A stretch of 23,466 bases of DNA from an uncultured Oscillospiraceae bacterium. Lineage in GTDB: Bacteria; Bacillota; Clostridia; Oscillospirales; Oscillospiraceae. The notes below the pieces were generated by a model. That model did no database searches. It was not told the DNA's origin and saw nothing but the letters and a program-made list of their open reading frames with translations. The translations under genes and the position numbers were made by a program. The stretch spans positions 1-23,466 of the forward strand of contig CAJUSE010000030.1 of NCBI GenBank assembly GCA_910588975.1, written 5' to 3'. Shown here one piece after another: positions 6,039 to 12,783 of the stretch (positions within the stretch are counted from its first letter, which is position 1; each line of letters opens with the position of its first letter).

Positions 6039-7862
6039 TCAAATGAGTTGTTCCGGCTCCCCGTCCAGCCGGTAGAGGCCCCCGGACATGCTCTCCAGCC
6101 GGAGCCGGCGGCCATCGGGCAGGGACAAAACGGCGGGGTGGTCCCCGGCGTTGACGGCGCAGAGCAGCGCCTCCCCCTCCAGGCTCCGGGTAAAGGAGAG
6201 GACCCGGCCGTCACAGCGCAGCCAGTTCAGCTCCCCCCGGCGCAGGCTGGAAAAGCCTTTCCGGGCCTGGCCCAGGGCGGCAAAATAGGCGGTCAGGCCT
6301 TTGTCCTCCCGGCCCCAGGGGAAGGTGCGGCGGTTGAAGGGGTCCTCAAAGCCCTCCATGCCTGCCTCGTCCCCGTAGTAGAGGGTGGGCGAGCCGGGGA
6401 AGGCGTAGAGCACCAGCGCCCCCAGCTTCAGCCGGGCCACACCCAGGGCCCGCTGTGTCTCGTCCATGGCAAAATGGGCCCGCCAATCCCGGTCGTGGTC
6501 CTTGCCGTCGGTGCCCGTCCCCAACAGGGTCAGGGCCCGGAGGGTGTCGTGGGTGCCCAGAGAGTTCATGGCCGAGTAGAAGGCCCAGCGGGGGTAGTTC
6601 TGGCGCAGCTGCTCCATCTCCGCCTGGAACTGGGCGGCGTTCCCCCCCAGGAGAAAGGCCAGCAGGGCATTTTTCAGGGGGTAGTTCATCACGCTGTCGC
6701 AGTGGCCACCCAGAATGTGCCGGCGGCGGACATCGTAGGCCACCTTCTGGGAGGCGTCCTCCCAGACCTCGCCGATGATGAGGGCATCCGGCTTCTCCGC
6801 CCGGGCGGCGGCGTGGATGGCGTGGACCACCCGGTCGGGCAGCTCGTCGGCCACGTCCAGCCGCCAGCCGTCGGCCCCCAGCCGCAGCCAGTGGCGGATG
6901 ATGCCCTTCTCCCCGGTGATGTACTCCAGCCACTGGGGGTTTTCCTTGTTGGTGGTGGGCATGGAGTAGATGCCCCACCAGGAGGCGTAACGGTGGGGCC
7001 ACTGCTGAAAGTAAAACCAGCCGGCATAGGGGGAGTCGGGGCTCTGGCCCGCCCCCAGGGTGGGATAAAAGCCGTCTCCGTTAAAGTATTTGGACACAAA
7101 GCCGGTGTGGTTGAACACCCCGTCCAGCATGATGCGCATGCCCAGACGGTGGGCGGCATCGCACAGGGCGGTGAAATCCGCCTCACTGCCCAGCATGGGG
7201 TCTATTTTTTCGTAGTCGGCGGCGCCGTAGCGGTGGTTCTCGGCGGCCTCGAAGATGGGGCAGAGGTAGATGGTCTCCACCCCCAGGCTCTGGAGGTAGG
7301 GCAGCTTAGAGCGGATGCCCGCCAGGGAGCCGCCGAAGAAGTCCCGGTTGCGGATCTCCCCGTGCTCGTCGGGGAGGTAGACCGGCTCCTCCTCCCAGCT
7401 CTGGTGGACGGTGCGCCCCCCCACCATGCCGGCGGGGTCGGGGACGGACAGGCGGCAGAACCGGTCGGGGAAGATCTGGTAGGTGACCCCCTCCCCGAAC
7501 CAGCCGGGGACGGTCTCGTTGCCGTCATAGACGGTGAGCTGGAAGGTCTCTGTCTCCTCCCGGGTGCCGTCAAAGCGCTCCAGCCGGAGGGAGTACCACA
7601 CAAGGCCGGTGTAGCCGGCGGTGCAGAGCTCCCCGGAGAACAGGTCCAGCGCCCCCTCCAGGCCCACCCAGGGCAGGTCGGTCTCGGTGACACGCCCGCC
7701 GTCAAACTCCCACTGGGCGATGAGCTTGGCCCGGACAAAGGCGGCCCTCCGGGGCGGGCGGAGGGTAAAGCGGACCCGCTCCCCCGAGGGGACGGCCCCG
7801 TAGGGGGCCTTGCAGCGGAGGTCGGAGGGGTCGAACCAGCGCTGGGTTTCGGCTATATGCAA
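6039..7862 (-). CDS. GH13 alpha-amylase family maltodextrin hydrolase (neopullulanase/cyclomaltodextrinase-like)
   Basis: This 607-residue protein has no signal peptide, so it is probably cytoplasmic and acts on imported maltodextrins. The N-terminal ~115 residues form a beta-sandwich module as in GH13_20-type enzymes. The barrel starts at WFGEGVTYQIFPDRF (~121-135). The four catalytic regions are intact: DGVFNH (247-252), GWRLDVADE with nucleophile Asp336, GEVWE with acid/base Glu365, and NSLGTHD with Asp439. A C-terminal beta domain follows. The exact specificity (cyclodextrins, pullulan, short maltodextrins) is not resolved. The likely start is the TTG at 7862, because an in-frame TGA lies nine bases upstream; a GGAAAG site precedes it. 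It stands alone between the mre operon and yaaL, with its own terminator. Confidence 0.93.
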   Translation of the reverse strand: MHIAETQRWFDPSDLRCKAPYGAVPSGERVRFTLRPPRRAAFVRAKLIAQWEFDGGRVTETDLPWVGLEGALDLFSGELCTAGYTGLVWYSLRLERFDGTREETETFQLTVYDGNETVPGWFGEGVTYQIFPDRFCRLSVPDPAGMVGGRTVHQSWEEEPVYLPDEHGEIRNRDFFGGSLAGIRSKLPYLQSLGVETIYLCPIFEAAENHRYGAADYEKIDPMLGSEADFTALCDAAHRLGMRIMLDGVFNHTGFVSKYFNGDGFYPTLGAGQSPDSPYAGWFYFQQWPHRYASWWGIYSMPTTNKENPQWLEYITGEKGIIRHWLRLGADGWRLDVADELPDRVVHAIHAAARAEKPDALIIGEVWEDASQKVAYDVRRRHILGGHCDSVMNYPLKNALLAFLLGGNAAQFQAEMEQLRQNYPRWAFYSAMNSLGTHDTLRALTLLGTGTDGKDHDRDWRAHFAMDETQRALGVARLKLGALVLYAFPGSPTLYYGDEAGMEGFEDPFNRRTFPWGREDKGLTAYFAALGQARKGFSSLRRGELNWLRCDGRVLSFTRSLEGEALLCAVNAGDHPAVLSLPDGRRLRLESMSGGLYRLDGEPEQLI

Positions 7863-7910
7863 GGTGTATCACTCTTTCCAGGTGTTAAGAATTGAAAGCG
7901 AAAAACCAAA

Positions 7911-7994
7911 GTCATCGGTGTCCGGCCGATGCCTGTTCCTTTTACAATGCGGATCTGCTTTTTCAAGGATCGGGCGACCATAGACCGCTCCTGC
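7911..7994. repeat. Degenerate copy of the mreC/mreD MITE-like palindrome
   Basis: This 84-bp segment aligns end to end with the element at 10681-10765 (85 bp). The right-hand 28 bp (7967-7994) differ from 10738-10765 at five positions, all transitions. The central part (ATGC..ATCTGCTTTTT) matches the other element's centre with a few changes, and the left arm is more decayed. The surviving left-arm palindrome, CATCGG/CCGATG (7913-7918 with 7926-7931), is followed on the minus strand by ACTTTGGTTTTTC. It might act as the terminator of the mrdA operon. Confidence 0.68.
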
Positions 7995-8013
7995 ATGGGC
8001 GCAGTATTCCCTT

Positions 8014-10107
8014 TTATCGGATGAGGGTGTTTTCCACCGCCGGGGTGTCCATGGCATCCCGGGTGGAGAAATAGTAGCTGAAGATCTCCCCGGCGATCTC
8101 GGCCACCGAGGTGCCCGAGCCGCCGTGCTCCACCACGATGGAGATGGCGATCTCGGGGTTTTCATAGGGGGCGAAGGCCACAAAAATGGCGTGGGCCTCG
8201 CTGTTGCGGGAGACCTGGGCCGTGCCTGTCTTGGCCCCCACCTCCACCGGCAGGTCCCGGAAGTACCGGGCGGCCGAGCCCTCGTTGGCCACCATCCACA
8301 TGCCCTCCTTGACGGCGGCGATGTTGTCGCTGTCCAGCCCGATCTCGTCCCGGGCCACAGGCCGGTACTCCTCCACCACCTGGGCGTAGTCGCTGGACTT
8401 TACCGCCTTCAGTAGGTGGGTGGGGTAGTGACTGCCCCCGTTGACCAGGGTGGCCACATAGTTGCACAGCTGGATGGGGGTGAGCTGGGTGTTCCCCTGG
8501 CCGATGGCGGCGTACATGGTGTCCCCTTCGTACCAGGGCTGGTCGTGCTTGGCACTGGTGTCGGGGCCGGCCACCTCCCCCGCCTCCTCGTAGAGCTCCA
8601 GCCCGGTCTTTTCTCCCAGGCCGAAGAGGGCGGCGTACTCGTCCATCTTGGTGATGCCCAGCCGCAGGCCGGTCTCGTAGAAAAACACGTTGCAGGAGTC
8701 CCGGATGGCCTCGGACACGTTGACGTAGCCGTGGGTGTTGCCGTACTGGCGGAAGTACCAGCACATGGGCTGGTCCTGGATGCGGTCATAGTGGGTGTAC
8801 CGCCCGGTGTCCAAGATCTTCTCCTTCCGGGTGATGACCCCCTCCTCCAGCGCACCGGCGGCCACCACCATCTTGAAGGTGGAGCCGGGGGCGTAAAGCC
8901 CCTGGAGGGCCCGGTTAAAGAGGGGCCTTCTGGGGTCGGAGGCCAGGGTGTTGTAGTCCCGGCGGTAGGTGGCCGGGTCATAGGAGGGGTAGGAGGCCAG
9001 GGCCAGCACGCCCCCGGTCATGTCGGTGATGACGCAGGCGGCCTTCTCGCTCTCCTCGGTCATACCGGGGACATGGCGGTCCAGGGCCTGCTCCACCACC
9101 TCCTGAAGGTTGATGTCCAGGGTGAGCATCAAATTGCCCCCGGGCTGGGCGGCCTGCTCCAGCCCGGTCTCCGGGTCCACGTGCCAGCTCTCGCTGACCA
9201 CCTTGCCGTTCTGGTTGAGCTCCACGTCCTTGACCCCGGAGGTGCCCCGGAGCAGGTCCTCAAAGGCGAACTCCAGCCCGTCCACACCCACTGTGCCGTT
9301 CATGGGGTAGCCCCTTTCCCGGTAGTAGTCCCAGTTCTCGGCGGTAATGGAGCCCACCTGGCCCAGCACATGGGCGGCGTAGGAGGTCTTGTATTCCCGG
9401 ACGGTGACCGTGTCGATCTCCACCCCACGGAGGGAGCGCTCCTTGGCCACGGTGATGAAGTCGATGTCCACGTCCTCGGCGAAGGTGTAGGCGGTGCGGA
9501 GGATGTCCTTGCTGCGCAGGGTCACCTCGTAGAGCACCCCCACCAGTGCCCGGCCCTCGGCGGCGGAGACGGTCTCGTCCACCTCAAAGTAGGTCCGCAG
9601 GGCGTCCACCAGCTCCTGGGCGGTGGGCTGGTCGGACAGCTTGAGACGCAGGGTGGTGCAAAGCCGGCTCAGGGTGGTGGGCGAGACCGTCTCGGTCCCG
9701 TCCTCCCCGGTGCGCACCGTCTCAAAGGGGCTCTTTACCGTATAGCGGAAGGGGGGCTGGGCGGTGACGGGCAGGCTGTCCCCCCAGGTCATGTCCTGCT
9801 CCCGGCACAGCTGGAGCAGCTTGAGAATGGTCTCGTTGCGCTGCTGGGTGGTGCCCATGAGGGCGGTGTTCAGGCTCACCTGATAGCTGGCCCGGTTGGT
9901 GACCAGCACCCGGCCGTAGCGGTCCAGGATCTCCCCACGGGCGGCCTGAACGGTCTCGGTGTTGGCGATCTTCCGGGTGGACTGCTCCAAATATTTGGCC
10001 CCATTGACGACCTGCAAATTGTAGAGGACCCCAATGAAGGCCAGCAGGATGGCGGCCAGAGCCAGCAGCACCACCTGGGAGCGGGCGTGAAATTGCTTTG
10101 TGTCCAT
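8014..10107 (-). CDS. mrdA: Penicillin-binding protein 2, elongasome transpeptidase
   Basis: This 697-residue class B PBP crosslinks peptidoglycan during side-wall growth, working with RodA and MreCD. One N-terminal membrane anchor (residues ~11-30) is followed by a large non-catalytic dimerisation/pedestal region (~45-320) and the transpeptidase domain. The catalytic motifs are all present: SxxK is S409-TF-K412 with active Ser409, SxN is S471-C-N473, and KTG is K626-T-G628. The ATG at 10107 follows AAGGAGGG, which overlaps the mreD stop codon region, so it is coupled to mreD (12-nt gap). It is last in the zapA-to-mrdA gene run. A class B PBP next to mreCD argues for elongation rather than division or sporulation function (SpoVD/FtsI). 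Confidence 0.94.
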   Translation of the reverse strand: MDTKQFHARSQVVLLALAAILLAFIGVLYNLQVVNGAKYLEQSTRKIANTETVQAARGEILDRYGRVLVTNRASYQVSLNTALMGTTQQRNETILKLLQLCREQDMTWGDSLPVTAQPPFRYTVKSPFETVRTGEDGTETVSPTTLSRLCTTLRLKLSDQPTAQELVDALRTYFEVDETVSAAEGRALVGVLYEVTLRSKDILRTAYTFAEDVDIDFITVAKERSLRGVEIDTVTVREYKTSYAAHVLGQVGSITAENWDYYRERGYPMNGTVGVDGLEFAFEDLLRGTSGVKDVELNQNGKVVSESWHVDPETGLEQAAQPGGNLMLTLDINLQEVVEQALDRHVPGMTEESEKAACVITDMTGGVLALASYPSYDPATYRRDYNTLASDPRRPLFNRALQGLYAPGSTFKMVVAAGALEEGVITRKEKILDTGRYTHYDRIQDQPMCWYFRQYGNTHGYVNVSEAIRDSCNVFFYETGLRLGITKMDEYAALFGLGEKTGLELYEEAGEVAGPDTSAKHDQPWYEGDTMYAAIGQGNTQLTPIQLCNYVATLVNGGSHYPTHLLKAVKSSDYAQVVEEYRPVARDEIGLDSDNIAAVKEGMWMVANEGSAARYFRDLPVEVGAKTGTAQVSRNSEAHAIFVAFAPYENPEIAISIVVEHGGSGTSVAEIAGEIFSYYFSTRDAMDTPAVENTLIR

Positions 10108-10119
10108 GCTCTGCCCTCC

Positions 10120-10635
10120 TTACAGCACGGTGGGCTTGGGCACCCGGCGAAAGACCCAGCGGAAAAGCAGGTAGACCCCGGGGACGAAGCACAGCGACCA
10201 CAGGATCTCCTTGCCCGCCACCTGGGCCATGGCCCCAACGCCGGCCACTCCGGCGGTGAGCCGCAGGGCGATGCGTACAGCGTCGATGGCGCACAGGGCC
10301 AGGGCCGAGCAGATGAGGTGGCCGATGAGGTCCTGGCGCAGGACGTACTGGGCCAGCAGGCCGCAACCCAGCCCCAGCAGGGCAAAGAGCAGGGTCATGG
10401 ACCCGGGGATGAGGTCGGGGGCCAGGGCGTCAAAGAGGACCCCCACCCCAAGGCTGAAGCCCGCCCCGGCAGTGGCCCCCTCCAGGGTGGCCAACGCCAT
10501 GGCGCACACCGGCAGCAGCATGGGCCGCACCCCCCAGAGGGGGAAGCGGCTGAGCAGAAAGGCGTCCAGAAACCACACCGGCAGCAGCGCCAGGGTGTAG
10601 GCCAGCCATTTGATGATATGGTCCCGGGTGGTCAT
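10120..10635 (-). CDS. mreD: Rod shape-determining protein MreD
   Basis: This 171-residue polytopic membrane protein has about five hydrophobic segments. It carries MreD-like features, including an early RPMLLPVCAMALATLEG stretch, a glycine-rich GFSLGVGVLFDAL segment and charged residues limited to the loops. MreD is the integral membrane partner of MreC in the elongasome. The ATG at 10635 follows an AGGAGG site. It is separated from mreC by a 126-bp gap that is mostly filled by a MITE-like palindrome, and is followed 12 nt later by mrdA. Confidence 0.9.
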   Translation of the reverse strand: MTTRDHIIKWLAYTLALLPVWFLDAFLLSRFPLWGVRPMLLPVCAMALATLEGATAGAGFSLGVGVLFDALAPDLIPGSMTLLFALLGLGCGLLAQYVLRQDLIGHLICSALALCAIDAVRIALRLTAGVAGVGAMAQVAGKEILWSLCFVPGVYLLFRWVFRRVPKPTVL

Positions 10636-10680
10636 GGTGAACGCCTCCTTCTTTGCCGGATTTTTTGCCGGTTGCTTTTC

Positions 10681-10765
10681 GTAGGGGCGGCCTGTGGCCG
10701 CCCGCTCTTTCCTTATAACGCAAATCGGCTTTTATAGGGATCGGGCGGCCACAGGCCGCCCCTAC
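10681..10765. repeat. MITE-like palindromic element between mreC and mreD
   Basis: Two perfect 24-bp inverted arms (10681-10704 and 10742-10765) enclose a 37-bp core. Each arm is itself a near palindrome, GGGCGGCC-TGT-GGCCGCCC. The element is bordered on both sides by TTTTC (10676-10680 and 10766-10770), a candidate 5-bp target-site duplication. The right arm contains the mreC stop codon (TAG, 10764-10762). It encodes no protein. It could fold into a large hairpin in the operon mRNA. Confidence 0.85.
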
Positions 10766-11619
10766 TTTTCTACCATTTCAAAGCTCTTGATGACAAAGAC
10801 CTGCTCCAGCTCCTCCAGCTTGGTGGCGGGGGTGAGGATGGCGTAGTCGCTCATGCCGCTCTCGTCCGAGCGCACCGCCTCCACATAGCCGATGACCAGC
10901 CCCGAGGGGTACTCCGCCGTCCCCCCGGACTGAAGCCCCGAGGTGAGGATGGTGTCCCCCGAGAGCAGCTGCTCCCCCTGGGGCAGAAAGCTCAGCTTCA
11001 GCCGGCCCTGGCCCATGAGGGCGAAATCCCCCTCGGCGATGGCGGCCGAGTCGGTCCGGGCGTTGAGGGCGCCCATCTCCAGGTCCACATCCACCACCGT
11101 GGTCACCGTGGACCAGTTCAGCCCCGCCGAGGAGATGATCCCCACCAGGTTGCCGTACCGGTCCACCACGCAGTTGCCCTGGGCCACGTCCTGGGCCGAG
11201 CCCACGTTGAGGGTGAGGGTGGCGCTCCAGTTGGAGGAGCCCCGGGCGGTGACGGTGGCCTCCTGGAACTGGAAGTCGGGCCGCAGGTTCTTCAGCCCCA
11301 GCAGGTCCCGCAGCCGCTCGTTCTCCCGGCTGTTGGCCTCCCCCTCCCGGGCCTGGCGGCGCAGCTCGGCGTTCTCCTGCCGCAGCTGCTCCAGCTCCTG
11401 AATGAGCTGCTCCCGCTCAAAGGCGTCGGAGTAGACCCCCTCGCTCCACTCCACAAAGGCGTGGATGCCGTTGCGGAAGGGGGTGGCAAGCACGTTGGCC
11501 ACGTTGGCGAAGGGGTTCACAAAGCCCCCAAAGGTCAAAGAGACCACCGCCGTGATAAGGCTCAAAAGCACGGCGATGATCAGAATGAGTATTCCGTTGT
11601 TTTTCAGAAAGTCTTTCAA
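10762..11619 (-). CDS. mreC: Rod shape-determining protein MreC
   Basis: This 285-residue protein has one N-terminal membrane helix (about residues 9-30). A coiled coil follows (~63-108, heptad-rich in Leu, Glu and Gln). The extracytoplasmic beta-rich MreC domain has conserved stretches such as VTARGSSNWSATLTLNVG and DRYGNLVGIIS. MreC scaffolds the elongasome and activates PBP2. The likely start is the TTG at 11619, with AAAGGGAG seven bases upstream; no ATG or GTG fits better. The last Lys codon and the TAG stop fall at the edge of a MITE-like palindrome. Without it the frame would run on toward mreD. It lies 88 nt after maf. Confidence 0.92.
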   Translation of the reverse strand: MKDFLKNNGILILIIAVLLSLITAVVSLTFGGFVNPFANVANVLATPFRNGIHAFVEWSEGVYSDAFEREQLIQELEQLRQENAELRRQAREGEANSRENERLRDLLGLKNLRPDFQFQEATVTARGSSNWSATLTLNVGSAQDVAQGNCVVDRYGNLVGIISSAGLNWSTVTTVVDVDLEMGALNARTDSAAIAEGDFALMGQGRLKLSFLPQGEQLLSGDTILTSGLQSGGTAEYPSGLVIGYVEAVRSDESGMSDYAILTPATKLEELEQVFVIKSFEMVEK

Positions 11620-11707
11620 ACAAACGCTCCCTTTATCAAAGTGGCGGGCGGGGACAGGGGGACGGGTCCTTTGCCTCTCCGGGGCAGCAGGGGCCGTCCC
11701 GTTTGGC

Positions 11708-12280
11708 TTACCCCAGACAGTTTATGCCCAGCTCCTTCAAATGGAGGCCCAGGGCACACACGGGCAGGCCCATGACATTGAAATAGTCCCCCCGGATGCC
11801 CGCCACCAGCATGGCTCCGTAGCCCTGAATGCCGTAGGCACCCGCCTTGTCCATGGGCTCCCCGGTGGCGATATAGGCGTCGATCTCCCCCTCGGTGAGG
11901 GGGCGGAAGGTCACGGCGGTCATCTGCCGCCCGGTGCGGACCTGCTCCCCCTGGCGGAGGGTGTAGCCGGTGTAGACCTCGTGGTCCGAGCCGGAGAGCA
12001 GCCGCAGCATCTCCCGGGCATCCTGCTGGTCCCGGGGCTTGCCCAGCACACGGTGGTCCTTGGCCACCACCGTGTCGGCGGCGATAATGAGGGGCTCGGG
12101 GCCCTCCAGGGCGGCGCAGGCGGCCGCCTTTTCCCGGGAAATGGTCTCCACCAGCTCCCCGGGGGAGAGATGGCGGTCCATGTGCTCGTCAATGTCCACG
12201 GCGTGGATGCGGTAGGTGAGACCCATCTGGGTCAGAAGCTGCTGCCGCCGGGGCGAGGCGGAGGCGAGGATAATGTCCAT
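11708..12280 (-). CDS. maf: Maf family nucleotide pyrophosphatase
   Basis: This 190-residue protein is of usual family length. It opens MDIILASASPRRQQLL, the Maf signature, and carries the catalytic AADTVV motif (Asp69) and GKPRD (80-84). Maf proteins hydrolyse dTTP/UTP and modified nucleotides and have been linked to arrest of septum formation. The start at 12280 is chosen because AAAGGTGAT precedes it and the conserved MxxIILAS sequence begins there. An in-frame ATG at 12298 would add six residues. It is 19 nt downstream of dut and ahead of mreC. The maf-mre neighbourhood is known from Bacillus (maf-radC-mreBCD), but here radC and mreB are absent. It is the second nucleotide-sanitising enzyme in the operon after dut. 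Confidence 0.93.
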   Translation of the reverse strand: MDIILASASPRRQQLLTQMGLTYRIHAVDIDEHMDRHLSPGELVETISREKAAACAALEGPEPLIIAADTVVAKDHRVLGKPRDQQDAREMLRLLSGSDHEVYTGYTLRQGEQVRTGRQMTAVTFRPLTEGEIDAYIATGEPMDKAGAYGIQGYGAMLVAGIRGDYFNVMGLPVCALGLHLKELGINCLG

Positions 12281-12299
12281 GGATACATCACCTTTCATT

Positions 12300-12758
12300 T
12301 TACCGTTTTCCTGTGGATCCGAACCCGCCGGCGCCCCGCTCTGTCTCGTCCAGCTCGTCCACCACCGAGATATTGGCCTGGATGACGGGGGAGATGACCA
12401 GCTGGGCCACCCGGTCCCCGGGCTGTACGGTGTAGGGGGTGTCGGAGAGGTTGGTGAGGGCCACGATGAGCTCCCCCCGGTAGTCGCTGTCAATGACCCC
12501 CACGCAGTTGGGCAGGGTGATGCCGTTTTTGATGCCCAGCCCCGAGCGGGCGAAGATATAGGCCACCCACTCCGGCCCGGGCAGGGCGATGGCGAAGCCG
12601 GTGGGCACCCCCACCCGGTCCCCCGGGTTCAGGGTCAGGGGCTCGTCCAGGCAGGCCCGCAGGTCCATCCCCGCCGACCCGGCGGTGGCGTAGGAGGGAA
12701 CGGGCAGCTCGGTGCCGATCTTGGGTGACAGGGCCTTGATGCGCAGGTCAATACTCAC
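12300..12758 (-). CDS. dut: dUTP diphosphatase (dUTPase)
   Basis: This 152-residue trimeric-type dUTPase hydrolyses dUTP to dUMP and PPi, keeping uracil out of DNA and feeding thymidylate synthesis. All five family motifs are present in order: AGMDLRA (~29-35), ARSGLGIKNG (~69-78), GVIDSDYRGE (~87-96), GDRVAQLVI (~114-122) and the C-terminal P-loop-like RGAGGFGSTG (~140-149). The start is GTG at 12758, with GAGGAAA just upstream. It lies 25 nt after the U32 gene and 19 nt before maf in the same direction. Confidence 0.96.
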   Translation of the reverse strand: MSIDLRIKALSPKIGTELPVPSYATAGSAGMDLRACLDEPLTLNPGDRVGVPTGFAIALPGPEWVAYIFARSGLGIKNGITLPNCVGVIDSDYRGELIVALTNLSDTPYTVQPGDRVAQLVISPVIQANISVVDELDETERGAGGFGSTGKR

Positions 12759-12783
12759 GGTGTTTCCTCATTTCAAAGTATAC

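Noticed and set aside
5907..7895. 662-codon open frame antisense to the GH13 gene
   Set aside because: The minus strand has all four GH13 catalytic regions. The plus frame is a compositional shadow.
8416..10737. 773-codon open frame antisense to mrdA/mreD
   Set aside because: It spans two real genes on the other strand, and its translation is repetitive Gly/Val/His without domain features.
12281..12493. N-terminal extension of Maf overlapping dut
   Set aside because: Maf proteins begin at MxxIILASxSPRR. The extension is an out-of-frame reading of dut.
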